Of a stretch of DNA of 64,000 nt, positions 26,885 to 36,611 are shown piece by piece. Where the stretch lies: NCBI GenBank assembly GCA_965277435.1, contig OZ255821.1:4340001-4404000 (forward strand), in the 5' to 3' direction. Position 1 is the first letter of the stretch; each line of letters begins with the position of its first letter. The translations under genes and the position numbers were made by a program. This stretch comes from Bog-105 sp965277435. GTDB lineage: Bacteria; Acidobacteriota; Terriglobia; Bryobacterales; Bryobacteraceae. The notes below the pieces were generated by a model. That model saw only the letters and a list, made by a program, of their open reading frames with translations. It did no database searches and was not told where the DNA came from.

Positions 26885-28159
26885 CTACTTACGTTCCCAT
26901 TCGTGAATGACATCTCGATAGTAGTGCAGATGCATATCTAGAATGCGGTCCGGGTGAAAGCGATCGATAATCATGCCGCGCCCGTACACTACAAGAGCTC
27001 TGGCCCGGTCGCGATCGCGGGCAAGTGCAAGCATCGCCTCAGCTATTTTCTCCGGCTGTTCAATGTCCACCAGAACGCCCGCTCTTCCATAGTCGAGCGT
27101 CCAAGGCAATGCGCCGCTGCTGCGTCCTGCAACGACCGGACAACCGGCCTGGATGGCCTCACAGACCGCTAGGCCGTGTGTCTCGATCCGGGAAGGATGC
27201 ACCCATATATCGACCTCGGAGGCGAGAGAGCGTAAAAATTCGTCGTGCTTTACGCTTCCGCGCAATTCAATCGAGCTGCCGCGATAGCGTTCGTCTAACG
27301 GTTTCCAGCCTGCGCCGAAGATCAACAGGCGGCTATTGGGCAAATCGTTCTGTATTCGCAAGAACGCCTGAATTGCCGTGCCGATATTCTTGAGCGGAGC
27401 GGGGCCGCCATAACAGCCGAACGTCAAGCGACCGCTCTTGGGAAAAGCCTCGATCGGCCGAATCGCCGCCGGCAGGGGAGGAATCCCGTTCGGAATTACC
27501 CGAATCTCTCCCTGGAAGCGGTGGCGCAGCCTCAGATAAGTCTCTACAAACGGCGACACCGCAATGAGGTGATCGAACTTTTTTAAGACCGCCAGGGTAT
27601 TGGTGATCCAGCGGGCTTTATACCCCATGGCGCCGGGACGCCAACGCCAATCTAACTTGGCATACTCGTATAGCGCATCATGGACCGTCAAAATTTTCGG
27701 GCCGGTCCAATCCGCGGCCGCTCGAGCCGCCTCCATCGTCCAGTGAGCATGGACAAGAGCCGGCCGGATTTGGCGAAGACGTTCCAGAATGACCCTTCGT
27801 TCGCGGCGGAAACCGGTCAGAGTGAAGGCGCGCGTGCTGCGTGTGTGGTAAATCACCGCGCTGACAGGGTGACTGCGAACGTACACCTCCGACGCCGCGC
27901 CACGTAGGCCGCCCAATAGCGTCGTCCTGAAGCCCCGGTCCGCCAGGCCGTGGGCCAGGTTGTGAATAGGAACTCCCGGAGGCCCGCTCAAGCCGGCCAA
28001 CCCAGCCGCGGCATCGGCCGGGAGTAGCGGGGCAATCATGGTCGGATCAAAGTGACCCGCCAAGACGATTTCGCCTAGTGGCTCGTCCGGCTCGGAATAA
28101 AACAGCGGCGAATCACTGGACACAACCTCGGTCAATGTTTGACCCATATTCCCGTCCAT
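26885..28159 (-). CDS. GT4-family glycosyltransferase (GT-B fold)
   Basis: About 424 residues from the ATG at 28159; the longer frame to 28246 would overlap the Wzy gene and has no support. IVLAGHFDPTMIAPLLP and the glycine-rich VPIHNLAHGLADRG belong to the acceptor domain. PSRIETHGLAVCEAIQAGCP is the conserved donor-site EX7E element. Cytoplasmic. The start overlaps the end of the Wzy-like gene (28186) only by proximity (26 bases apart), consistent with one transcript. Donor and acceptor are unknown. Confidence 0.85.
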   Translation of the reverse strand: MDGNMGQTLTEVVSSDSPLFYSEPDEPLGEIVLAGHFDPTMIAPLLPADAAAGLAGLSGPPGVPIHNLAHGLADRGFRTTLLGGLRGAASEVYVRSHPVSAVIYHTRSTRAFTLTGFRRERRVILERLRQIRPALVHAHWTMEAARAAADWTGPKILTVHDALYEYAKLDWRWRPGAMGYKARWITNTLAVLKKFDHLIAVSPFVETYLRLRHRFQGEIRVIPNGIPPLPAAIRPIEAFPKSGRLTFGCYGGPAPLKNIGTAIQAFLRIQNDLPNSRLLIFGAGWKPLDERYRGSSIELRGSVKHDEFLRSLASEVDIWVHPSRIETHGLAVCEAIQAGCPVVAGRSSGALPWTLDYGRAGVLVDIEQPEKIAEAMLALARDRDRARALVVYGRGMIIDRFHPDRILDMHLHYYRDVIHEWERK

Positions 28160-28185
28160 GAGAAAGCGTCGGATAGCAAATGCAT

Positions 28186-29568
28186 TTACTGTGACGAACG
28201 CAAACCGGACGGCTTCTCCAATACAGTCGGCCCTCCCGTTGCCCACCCGGCATACTGTAGAACGACCACCGGCTGCGGCGCCGAAGTATTGTCGCCTGCG
28301 CGGCGAGTCGCGGAAGCAAGCCAGATTGCTCCCAATAGCGATCCTTCCAGGACCCCACCCACGTACGGCACAAAATAGAAGGCTATCGAAATCAATAGAG
28401 CTTCCAGGATGACCTTGTTTATGCGAGCGCGCCGGTCCCGCGATGCTTCCAGTGCTAATTTCTGAACGCGTGCCGCAGTCGAAAACAACCAGGCGATCAG
28501 AGCCACCAAGCCGACGACGCCATAGTACGCAAGGACCGCAACAAACCGGTCGTGGATGTGAATGGAGGCAAAACTGGCTGTGTTGGATATGTCCCGGCCG
28601 GAAGGCGGTCCCACTGTAGCTTCCAGCGGGCCGTTCGAAAAGGCACGCTCGGTTGCCTCCGAATAGCCTGCTAGCCGCCAGGCCCAGGTGCTATCGTCGC
28701 GACTAATCTCTTTGACATTAGAATCGAAAAGCTGGAGAACTTTATCGAGCGGACCCGACGCGATCAGGCCGGTCAGGGTAAGGGCAGAGACCAGCAACAG
28801 GACCAAAGAGGAAAGCTTCAGCCACTCCCGCCGGCCCAGCCGCGGCGTCCGCAGGGCCAGCCATGCCAGTCCCGCTAGTGTCGCGGTCCAAACGCTTCGG
28901 TGTTGCAGAGCGAAAACTAGACCCAGAAAGATCCCGCTGAGGATCAGACCCGTTGTCCGAAAGCCTCGAATCAGTTGGATGCCAACTATCCCTATCAGCG
29001 CTTGCCCGATGAAGATGGCGTAGTCCGACGGAAGTACCCGAACCACGTCCCGGAACTCTTCCTGGTAGTCGTCTGCCGACATGGCTAAAACGCCCGCCCA
29101 CCGGGCGGCAGCGACGACAGCCAAAACCAGAGCGAAGACCGAAAGACACGAAACTAGCTTCTCCACATTCATGCCCGTGGCCCGACCCAGAAAAGCAAAC
29201 GCCACGGCCGGGAGAACGAGATAAATGAGATCTCTTGAGTCATTGCCGGGAGCTTTGACGCCGAACAATAATACGCCTCGGCCAAAGTTTAGAAACCCGA
29301 GCACGAGCAGGATCAGAGCGGGCCAGCAAAAGTCTCGCGGCAAAGATCGGGCGCGGAGCAACACCACCACACAAGCAGCGCTGAGCGTCAGACAGCTGAT
29401 ATCGAACGGGTAAATCGTGATACCGGCATGTAGCCCCTCGGTTCCGATGTCAAGAGCATCGCAAAGGGCGCCGGCCGCTATTCCTGCAAATGCCACCGCC
29501 ACAGGATATTTCCAAAGCAGGAAAGCAACCGCCAACAGGCCCGCCAAAGCGACCAGGATGATCAGCAT
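28186..29568 (-). CDS. Wzy-like O-antigen/EPS polymerase or ligase
   Basis: 460 residues with roughly ten to twelve hydrophobic segments. FALQHRSVWTATLAGL, in the middle, and the periplasmic-loop region ending HIHDRFVAVLAYYGVVGLVALIAWL match the conserved arginine- and histidine-containing regions of the Wzy_C/O-antigen ligase superfamily. In a Wzx/Wzy locus with a flippase directly upstream the polymerase role is the more likely. It would join flipped repeat units on the periplasmic side. Polymerase and ligase cannot be separated by sequence alone. Confidence 0.8.
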   Translation of the reverse strand: MLIILVALAGLLAVAFLLWKYPVAVAFAGIAAGALCDALDIGTEGLHAGITIYPFDISCLTLSAACVVVLLRARSLPRDFCWPALILLVLGFLNFGRGVLLFGVKAPGNDSRDLIYLVLPAVAFAFLGRATGMNVEKLVSCLSVFALVLAVVAAARWAGVLAMSADDYQEEFRDVVRVLPSDYAIFIGQALIGIVGIQLIRGFRTTGLILSGIFLGLVFALQHRSVWTATLAGLAWLALRTPRLGRREWLKLSSLVLLLVSALTLTGLIASGPLDKVLQLFDSNVKEISRDDSTWAWRLAGYSEATERAFSNGPLEATVGPPSGRDISNTASFASIHIHDRFVAVLAYYGVVGLVALIAWLFSTAARVQKLALEASRDRRARINKVILEALLISIAFYFVPYVGGVLEGSLLGAIWLASATRRAGDNTSAPQPVVVLQYAGWATGGPTVLEKPSGLRSSQ

Positions 29569-29610
29569 CTTATACCCGGCTTTGGCCGACTCCCTTCATT
29601 GGCAGCATAA

Positions 29611-31137
29611 TTATACGGCCGGCGGCAGTCCGGATTCCGGCGGAACAGCAAAAGGCTGTAGCAGGCGACTCGCCCAAGCCGGTATGTTGGCCGCTCTTGC
29701 GGTGAAAGGGGCTACCAGGGCCATCGGAACGATACGCCTTCCACCCACGTAGGCGATCAGCAGCAGGGAAACTAAGCCGACGACCGCCAGTTTCAATAAC
29801 AGCACTGCCGGTGCGCCCGCATTGTCGCCGGTGTGTGACGCGCCGAACACGCAGGCTGTTGTAAAAGCCCCCGCGAGGGCTGGTCCCACCACGACAGTCC
29901 CCAGGTCTCGCCAGCGAACTCCGATCAGTTGCAGGGCAGCCCGGGTGATGTACCAGAACCGAAAGGCGTATACAATCGGCACGGCCCACGCGACCGCTAC
30001 AATCGAGACCTGCACTGCCGCTACGAACATCAGCAAAGCGAATCCAAGCGAAACCGCTTGGGTGTGTATTTCCTGGTTTACCCGGTCGGCAGCGCCCAGA
30101 ACCGGGCCGGCGATTCCCATGAGAGCGAAGAAAGGCATTGCTATCGCGAATGCCGTGAATAAGGGTACAGCTTCACTCCAGCGTGGTCCGTACAGGCCAC
30201 CGATCACGAATCGCCCGCAAACCGCCAAGCTCCAGAAAACCGGCAGGGTCACTAGCGCCACACCTGCCGCCGTGGCGAGATAGGCGCGCCTCATGCGGTC
30301 GAAGCTATTCTCAACGCGCGAACAGCTCGCAAACAGAACCTGTTGACAGGTACTGACGAAGCCTTCCGCCGGCACATTCGCCAGGTTAAAGCCGCGGCTG
30401 TATAGTCCCAGACTGGTCGAGCCAAACGCGCGGCCCACAACAATGTTGTCCAGGTTGCTGATCGTCCAATTGATGATGTTTGCCCCGGTCACTTGCGCGC
30501 CGAATCGCAAGAGTCGAAGGCCAGAGCGATTGATATAGAACCGCAGGGAGTGCCGGACATGCGCATAAGCGATCAGCGAATAGAGCAGTGGTTGGCTAAG
30601 CTGAGCGGCCACCAGACTCCAAACTCCGCAGCCGGCAAACGCCATCGTGACGCCCACGAGGGCGTAGCCGAGCAGATAAGAAGATACTTGAGCGATCTGA
30701 ACGGACTGGAAGCGCATCTGCCGTTTCATGAGCCCTGTTGCGGTCTGCCCCGCGGACTGCAGCAGAAACAGGGGTGATACCGCCCGGACGACGCCCACCA
30801 CGCCTGGATCGTGGACCGCTTTACCGACTGCCGGCGCGATCGACCAGACAATGGCCGTCAGCAGGCACCCGAACAACATCTGCATGGTGAACGAAAATCG
30901 GATATGGCGCTCGTCCAATTCCGGCGCCTGTACGAGCGCCGAACTGAATCCCGCATCGGCAAGTAAGTTTCCCAAACCGAAGATAATGGCGGCTACGCCA
31001 ATCTGTCCAAACGGCTTTGGCCCGAGCAGACGCGCCAGAACTATTCCGACAACCAGAGCAGCTAAACCCCGGCTCAGGAATCCAGCGTAGTTCCATCGCA
31101 TGGCCCCGAAAGCGCTGGAGGTTAACGTTCTTTGCAT
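29611..31137 (-). CDS. Wzx-like oligosaccharide flippase (MOP superfamily)
   Basis: 508 residues with about twelve to fourteen hydrophobic helices. The opening FGAMRWNYAGFLSRGLAALVVG, then LARLLGPKPFGQIG, is typical of the polysaccharide-synthesis/MviN-like flippases (WzxC/TuaB type). It should flip the undecaprenyl-linked repeat unit to the periplasm. It lies directly upstream of the Wzy-like gene (gap 42 bases), the expected partner. The ATG at 31137 has no strong ribosome site. Confidence 0.85.
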   Translation of the reverse strand: MQRTLTSSAFGAMRWNYAGFLSRGLAALVVGIVLARLLGPKPFGQIGVAAIIFGLGNLLADAGFSSALVQAPELDERHIRFSFTMQMLFGCLLTAIVWSIAPAVGKAVHDPGVVGVVRAVSPLFLLQSAGQTATGLMKRQMRFQSVQIAQVSSYLLGYALVGVTMAFAGCGVWSLVAAQLSQPLLYSLIAYAHVRHSLRFYINRSGLRLLRFGAQVTGANIINWTISNLDNIVVGRAFGSTSLGLYSRGFNLANVPAEGFVSTCQQVLFASCSRVENSFDRMRRAYLATAAGVALVTLPVFWSLAVCGRFVIGGLYGPRWSEAVPLFTAFAIAMPFFALMGIAGPVLGAADRVNQEIHTQAVSLGFALLMFVAAVQVSIVAVAWAVPIVYAFRFWYITRAALQLIGVRWRDLGTVVVGPALAGAFTTACVFGASHTGDNAGAPAVLLLKLAVVGLVSLLLIAYVGGRRIVPMALVAPFTARAANIPAWASRLLQPFAVPPESGLPPAV

Positions 31138-31320
31138 AAATTCGTTACCCGCCGGCCGCCCGGCCTCGAGTCGGTATGAAATGGATTCACTCTCGTACCA
31201 ATTATGGATCGCTCACACGCGGCTACCAACAAGGAAAAAACTGAGCGGCTTAGGATGGACCACCACCGGGGCGGCAGGTTCAGGTCACGATCCGAGCAAG
31301 GGAGTGCCTAATCATCATGA

Positions 31321-32325
31321 TCATACGGCGACGTCCGTCGGACGAGTTTCTTCCGCTTCAACCGATCGGTCGAAGGCGAGTTCCCGCAGGGCGTTTCGCC
31401 CCGGGAAAATCGAAGAGGCGATCCGGCGGAGGTGGCTGAGGGCAACCACCGGCTCAAGCCCGGCCGCCACCGCCATTTGCAGAATACCTAATGCGCGCCG
31501 CCCTCCGGCCAGGTTGATTCGACCAAAACGATAACTCATGTTGGACATTAACCGGATTCGTTCCGACAGCATTTCAATCACACTGCGCTTCTCCCACAAT
31601 CGACTGAACTCTTCAAACGAGGTCTCCGGCAGGCCGCTCCGTCGTTGCAAAGCGGTTGCCTTCGCGTAAGCAGAACCGCGCATCAATTCGACTCGCTTCG
31701 TCATGCTGATCGAGCTGCTGTGAAGCCGGTACTGGTATAGAACCCGTGCTAAGTTCGCAACGCTTCCGCACTCAGACATCCGAAGGCAAAAATCATATTC
31801 TTCACCAGCCCCTTTCAGCCGGAAGCCTCCGACACGCCGTGCGACATCTGTACGCATCATCACCGTCGGATAGACGATTCCGCCTCCAGCGAGTAATCGA
31901 TGTTCGATTTCGTCGTGGCGTGTGGCGCAGGGCAGACCTTTCTGGGTTACCTCACCGATGAGGAAATCTATTTGTGTCCCAAGCATGACGCACCCAGGAT
32001 TGCTCTGTAGAAATTCCAATTGCGCAGAAAGCCGGTCCGGTAACGAAATATCGTCGGCATCCATCAAGGCGAGGTACTCGGTCTTACAGAGCTCTAATCC
32101 GAGGTTTCGAACTGCGCTCACGCCCTGCTGCTTTCGACGGAGGACGGTCAGCGCTGGATGCACTAGAGATTCGAGGTACTCCCCAGAGCCATCTGTCGAT
32201 CCATCGTCTATAAATAGGAGCTCCATATCGCTGAGTGATTGAGCGAAGATGCTGTGAACCGCCGCCGGCAGGTACGGCATGGCGTTATGCACTGGCAAGA
32301 TCACGGTTACCGAGGCCTTGGGCAT
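31321..32325 (-). CDS. GT2-family glycosyltransferase
   Basis: 334 residues from the ATG at 32325, preceded by GGAAGGAG at good spacing. The GT-A fold is clear: VTVILPVHNAMPYL, then FIDDGSTDGS, and the DxD-type metal motif in LALMDADDISLP. About 100 C-terminal residues vary and probably bind the acceptor. No membrane span, so it works on the cytoplasmic face. It is one of two consecutive GT2 genes that separate the export genes from the flippase. Confidence 0.9.
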   Translation of the reverse strand: MPKASVTVILPVHNAMPYLPAAVHSIFAQSLSDMELLFIDDGSTDGSGEYLESLVHPALTVLRRKQQGVSAVRNLGLELCKTEYLALMDADDISLPDRLSAQLEFLQSNPGCVMLGTQIDFLIGEVTQKGLPCATRHDEIEHRLLAGGGIVYPTVMMRTDVARRVGGFRLKGAGEEYDFCLRMSECGSVANLARVLYQYRLHSSSISMTKRVELMRGSAYAKATALQRRSGLPETSFEEFSRLWEKRSVIEMLSERIRLMSNMSYRFGRINLAGGRRALGILQMAVAAGLEPVVALSHLRRIASSIFPGRNALRELAFDRSVEAEETRPTDVAV

Positions 32326-32505
32326 AGGTGAGCTCCTTCCGTCTTAATTTGTTCCAATGTTGCTGTTTCGACCATTCCTTACTCCATCGAAAACGCTTCT
32401 TCTACTAAGAACAATGCAGGCGCACGAATCTATTTACAGCTGTGCAGTCACCGCGACTTTTGACATGGGTGCGATCCTTTTAAACGAGCTACAGCCAGGA
32501 AGTTA

Positions 32506-33456
32506 TCAAACCCACTTCAAACGCTTCACAAAGTGACTCGTGATTCGGACTAGGTCGAAGCTAAAGAAAACAAGCGCCTGCAATCTCGAATTTGTCATCG
32601 ACATAGCATCCTTCCACCTGGTCGCCAGGCGAGCATTGGAGAGAATACCGAAGTAGTACCGCTTAAAATCGGAGAAAGAGAACGTTTCCGTCTCGTTCAG
32701 ATTCTTGCCCTTCTCGTAACTTAATACAAATAAGTCGTAAGTTACGAGCAATGCATATCCGTTCTTTGCGGCTCGCCGGGTAAACTCCGGATCGCCCGAT
32801 TGTTTGTACGTCCTGTCGTAATTGCCAATGACTCTGAAGACCTCTATCGGAACCAACACCCCTCGGGCCGTGAGATAGTCTGATTTTTCGAAATACCCGG
32901 ACGGGAACTCCGAGCGGCGACGGTGATGATTGAGTCGGCGGTGTTTCGCCGTCCACCAATTAATTTCGACGCCACCCTGCCAAATTCGATCGGGATCCTC
33001 GATACAGGATTCGACCGCCTGTAGCAGCGAACGAGGATGCAGCTTTGACTTTTCAACCATCTCCTCTATAAAATTCGGAGAAAAAGTAAGATCATCGTTA
33101 AGCAGGAGCACATAATCGTTCGCCTCGGCATAGGCCATAATATGAGCGACGCCGAGGTGCATCGCGCCCGTCCAATAGAGCGAGCTGTCGCCTTTCAATA
33201 AAACTACTTCCGGGTGCTCCGTAGTGATCATGGCCGAGGTACCATCACGGGATCCGTCGTCGACAACCACCGGCCTGATGTTCGGATATGTTTGACTGAG
33301 AAGCAGCTCCAGGCACTTGCGGGTGTACTGGATGCGATTGAACACTGCGATGCAGACCCAGACGGTCGGGCTGCCGGCAGAGGTGTTACTGTTTGCTGTC
33401 GTCGTTTCGCTCCCAGTGTGAGCCGCCACAGCGCGGTCTTCGCGTCCTATAATCAT
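32506..33456 (-). CDS. GT2-family glycosyltransferase, rhamnosyltransferase-like
   Basis: 316 residues. VWVCIAVFNRIQYTRKCLE and VVVDDGSRDGTSAM form the nucleotide site. LYWTGAMHLG followed by YVLLLNDDLTFSP contains the DxD-type motif; this WTGAM element is common in GT2 enzymes of the rhamnosyltransferase type, which makes rhamnose a reasonable but unproven donor. The N-terminal ~25 residues are low-complexity. A 180-base gap without clear features separates it from the next GT2 gene. Confidence 0.85.
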   Translation of the reverse strand: MIIGREDRAVAAHTGSETTTANSNTSAGSPTVWVCIAVFNRIQYTRKCLELLLSQTYPNIRPVVVDDGSRDGTSAMITTEHPEVVLLKGDSSLYWTGAMHLGVAHIMAYAEANDYVLLLNDDLTFSPNFIEEMVEKSKLHPRSLLQAVESCIEDPDRIWQGGVEINWWTAKHRRLNHHRRRSEFPSGYFEKSDYLTARGVLVPIEVFRVIGNYDRTYKQSGDPEFTRRAAKNGYALLVTYDLFVLSYEKGKNLNETETFSFSDFKRYYFGILSNARLATRWKDAMSMTNSRLQALVFFSFDLVRITSHFVKRLKWV

Positions 33457-33667
33457 GTCCTCTTATCTATGTCGCCGGTCAAACACAAGGTTCTCCGGGT
33501 CGGTAGTAACTAAGTCTTACTTGTAACTTGGAAGACTTGGTGGTGCTGCCGGTGAAGTGTCATCCCCGAAGCAGGGGGTTCATTACCCGCAGAGAGCCGC
33601 GATGGCTGTTGCCCCTGAACATTTAAGGGGTGTGAAAAACTGATGCCACCCCGTCAATCAGCAGGTC

Positions 33668-34333
33668 TCAAAACGGAATGAAGGCGCCGACGTTGGCCAG
33701 TTTCACAATGCGTTCGATCTTGCTGAATTTATTTTGCGGAACAATCAGCATGTCGCCGGGCCGCAAATCGGTCAGCGGCTCACTGCTAGTTGGACTCATC
33801 GCCGCTTTCAAGTCAAGAATTTCGGTTTTCGCCAGATCCGGCCCAATCCGGCGAAAGAGGATCACCTGCGAGTGTTTTGCGCTGGCGGTCTTGAATCCCC
33901 CCGCCATGGCGATAGCCTGGACGGCATTCACCTGGCCCTTCATTTCGAACTTGCCAGGGTTCGTGACCTCGCCGCCGACCACGAAGTAAGGTTTCTCGAA
34001 CTCTTTCAGAACTAAATTGATTTCCGGGTCTTTCAGCCGTTCGCTGACTTTTGCCAGAATAGCCGCTTTCGCCTGGTCGACCGTCAGGCCCTGGAGCTTA
34101 AGATTACCCACCAACTGCAGAGCCACAAACCCATCGGGCTGCACCGTCACAGTCTGATCGAACTCGGGCGAATACCGGTAATGAATCTCCAGGACGTCGG
34201 AAGGCTGCAGACAATACCGCGGTTCACGCTCGGCGAAAGGAGCCGTCTGCGCCAGGGCAACCGCCGCGGTGACGAGTACACACAGAAGGAACCGAACTGG
34301 GATGACAGGAATTCGCATAAGGTTACTTCGCAT
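33668..34333 (-). CDS. Wza-like polysaccharide export protein (Poly_export/SLBB)
   Basis: 221 residues; starts at 34333 or at a second ATG at 34318. A signal peptide ends near AVALAQTAP and there is no lipobox cysteine, so unlike E. coli Wza it is not an evident lipoprotein. YCLQPSDVLEIHYRYSPEFDQTVTVQPDG is the polysaccharide-export domain. YFVVGGEVTNPGKFEMKG begins a single SLBB domain, and GDMLIVPQNKF ends it. It is shorter than Wza (about 380 residues) and lacks the C-terminal barrel helix, so it may form only a periplasmic ring. It overlaps the end of the kinase-like gene by 11 bases. Confidence 0.85.
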   Translation of the reverse strand: MRSNLMRIPVIPVRFLLCVLVTAAVALAQTAPFAEREPRYCLQPSDVLEIHYRYSPEFDQTVTVQPDGFVALQLVGNLKLQGLTVDQAKAAILAKVSERLKDPEINLVLKEFEKPYFVVGGEVTNPGKFEMKGQVNAVQAIAMAGGFKTASAKHSQVILFRRIGPDLAKTEILDLKAAMSPTSSEPLTDLRPGDMLIVPQNKFSKIERIVKLANVGAFIPF

Positions 34334-35069
34334 GGATCAGAATGGAACCCGCTAGCTTGACGCCGTTCAACAACAGGAGGCGCTGATCCAGCAGAACCTG
34401 GTGTTTGGGGGTTTTCGTGGCATCGACGGCCAATACGGCAGCGTCCGCCATGGCCGCGATGGCCGCGCCTCCCGGCGTAGTTTCTAATGCAGGACAATCG
34501 AGCAGAACCGCGTCAAAGTCGTGGCGGAGAGTATCGAGCCAGTTTTTGGCCTCTACCGGCGTGCGAGACCGGAGAAATTCGATCTGCTGGCCGGCCGGCG
34601 ACGGCCAGCGCCGAACGTTCCGGCCTACCTCGCGCATCGAGGCTGTTTCGGTCGAAAGAGCTATCGGATTCGCCTGCAGCAGCGCACTGACCGACACCAA
34701 AGCAACGCGTTTCCCAAGACGGGACAGTTCGGACGCGATCCCTTCACAGATACCGGTTACGCCGTTCCCTGCGCCTGAACCGATGATCGCCACCACCGAA
34801 AGATCCTGAAAAAGCCTGTGAATCAGTTCCGCGTACTCAGAGGGGTAAGCGGGCGTCTGTGTTTCAGGCGAATCCTCCGGCTGTGGCTTGCGGAGAGTGG
34901 CGAAGTATCTGTTCATAGTTGACCCATCCAGTTCGTCATCGATTGTCGTATCGAGTTTCTCGAGACTCCTGTTCAATGGAAATCGCGCCGTTCCGTTTTG
35001 CGGCGACATCGAACTTCCGCTCGAAACTCCCAACCGTATCTTCCGAAGCGCGGAATGGATGTGCGACAT
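34323..35069 (-). CDS. CpsD/Wzc-kinase-like P-loop protein with degenerate Walker motifs
   Basis: 248 residues. The position (directly after the Wzc-like co-polymerase, 6 bases apart) and layout fit the cytoplasmic BY-kinase subunit. SVVAIIGSGAGNGVTG (91-106) stands where the family has SxxPGEGKST: the invariant lysine is V104. The Walker A' motif, normally ending in a DAD, reads VALVSVSALL without an aspartate. Walker B (FDAVLLDCPAL, D191) remains. The C-terminus has no tyrosine cluster. So it probably cannot hydrolyse ATP or phosphorylate itself and may be a structural or ATP-sensing regulator. The gene frame is intact, so this is a diverged protein and not a pseudogene. Confidence 0.8.
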   Translation of the reverse strand: MSHIHSALRKIRLGVSSGSSMSPQNGTARFPLNRSLEKLDTTIDDELDGSTMNRYFATLRKPQPEDSPETQTPAYPSEYAELIHRLFQDLSVVAIIGSGAGNGVTGICEGIASELSRLGKRVALVSVSALLQANPIALSTETASMREVGRNVRRWPSPAGQQIEFLRSRTPVEAKNWLDTLRHDFDAVLLDCPALETTPGGAAIAAMADAAVLAVDATKTPKHQVLLDQRLLLLNGVKLAGSILIHAK

Positions 35070-35075
35070 AAATCC

Positions 35076-36611
35076 CTAGGAACGCCTGATCGCGGCGAGA
35101 ACCGGCAAGCCCGTCAGCGCTTCGAGGTCGGCGGGTTGCTCGATCATTTCCAGCAATGGCGGGCTACTCACAGCCGGCCCGAGGCTCACTTGGGTATCTG
35201 TTTCGACAAGTGGGAATGGCTGTTTCAGATACTCGGCGGCAAACGCCATTCCCAAGCTCAGAGCGGCGGCCAGCACCACGCCCAGTTCCAGGTTTAACGG
35301 TACATTCGGTTTGGACGGGTGATGTGGTTCCACCGGATTTTCCGCAATGGCCACATTCGCGATTTTCTGCTTGTCCAGAGAATCCGCAATGCGCGCCTCT
35401 TCTGTCTTTCGTGCATAGAGCAGATAGTTGTCTTCCGCCTCCTTCTGGCGGCGAATCAGATCGTTATATTCACCCGTAGACTCGCCTAACCGCTTCAACT
35501 GCAGGCGATAGCTATCCGTCTGTTGCTGCAATGCTTGCCGCCGCGCATTGAGGCCCGCGAGTTCGGCCTGCTCTTTGGTGACATCCAGCAGCAAAGACTG
35601 GCGTACCGGATTCACATCTGTGGTTCGTTCTGAACTAGTTAGGGTCTTGGCCCTCTCCAGCGCGGCCCCTGTATCGGAGATCTCCTGTGAAACCTCCTGC
35701 ACGAGCCGGTCCTCCGGCCGAAATTTCGACAGAAGCTGGGTGCGTCGATTTTGCAGTTCGACCAGCATGGTACTCAAATGCTCCACAGAATTCTGATTAG
35801 ATAAAGTGCGATCCTGGGTGACAAGACGGGGCTGCGCTTCCGCCAGCTGTTTGCTTGCGTTATTGATTTTGAGCGTTCCCTCGCGGATGCTCGCCTCTGC
35901 CGCCAGCAGCATCGAATCGGATTCTGCTGCCCTGCGCAAAAGTTCCTCCTGTTGCGGACCGAATAAGACGATGTCGTGTTTTAGGCTGAAGTCCCTCATC
36001 TTGGCTTCTGCTTCCTTCAACTCCATCCGGTAGTGTTCCGCCTGACTCAGGAAAAAGTCGTGAGTGCCGGGCGTGCCGTGCAGTCTCAGATGCGCTTCCA
36101 GGTAAGACGCTGCCACCTGCCGGAGGACCGTGACCGCCTGGCGCGGATCTCGCGACGTGTACTCCACCTCAATAATGTCCGCTTTCTTCACGGGCAAAAT
36201 CTTCAAATTACGTTGCAGGCCCCCTACGGCACTTTCGATCGCGACTTCCCGGCGTTCGTCCGAAGACTTTCCTTTCGCCGGCCCTACACCGTCGAGCCCA
36301 CTGGCAGTGACTACCTGGCGCAGTAAGTCATAACTGTTTAGCAGCTCGATTTCGGTGTTGATCTCGTTTTCACTCACCTCACCCTGGAACAGCGACTGGT
36401 CATTGCTGCTGGCGCTGACGACAATACCGGCTCGGTCGTTCTTCACCAAGATCTTCATGCGCGATTCGTATTGCTTAGGCGTTCGAAGAGTGACTAGCGC
36501 CACAGCTCCCGCCACCAGCACGAACGTAACAGCGATAAGCCACTTCCGGCGAAGCAGAATTGCTGTAATCTCAGCCAGGGGAGAACTTCTGCCGTCACCG
36601 ATTAAAGTCAT
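35076..36611 (-). CDS. Wzz/GumC-type polysaccharide co-polymerase without kinase domain
   Basis: 511 residues from the ATG at 36611, with AAGGAA at good spacing. The first membrane span is WLIAVTFVLVAGAVALVTL, followed by the Wzz domain (KQYESRMKILV). A long coiled-coil periplasmic part reaches to about residue 390. The proline-rich motif NPVEPHHPSKP precedes the second span (LELGVVLAAALSLGMAF), and a short cytoplasmic tail follows. This is the PCP-2 layout with the kinase on a separate polypeptide (next gene). It controls chain length and export together with the Wza-like protein. It opens the second half of the EPS locus and has a 430-base upstream gap that probably holds its promoter. Confidence 0.9.
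   Translation of the reverse strand: MTLIGDGRSSPLAEITAILLRRKWLIAVTFVLVAGAVALVTLRTPKQYESRMKILVKNDRAGIVVSASSNDQSLFQGEVSENEINTEIELLNSYDLLRQVVTASGLDGVGPAKGKSSDERREVAIESAVGGLQRNLKILPVKKADIIEVEYTSRDPRQAVTVLRQVAASYLEAHLRLHGTPGTHDFFLSQAEHYRMELKEAEAKMRDFSLKHDIVLFGPQQEELLRRAAESDSMLLAAEASIREGTLKINNASKQLAEAQPRLVTQDRTLSNQNSVEHLSTMLVELQNRRTQLLSKFRPEDRLVQEVSQEISDTGAALERAKTLTSSERTTDVNPVRQSLLLDVTKEQAELAGLNARRQALQQQTDSYRLQLKRLGESTGEYNDLIRRQKEAEDNYLLYARKTEEARIADSLDKQKIANVAIAENPVEPHHPSKPNVPLNLELGVVLAAALSLGMAFAAEYLKQPFPLVETDTQVSLGPAVSSPPLLEMIEQPADLEALTGLPVLAAIRRS

Noticed and set aside
33612..33630. CCCCT/AGGGG hairpin between the Wza-like gene and the GT2 gene as a terminator
   Set aside because: Only a 5-bp stem with a 9-base loop and no T tract. 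The surrounding genes are probably co-transcribed.
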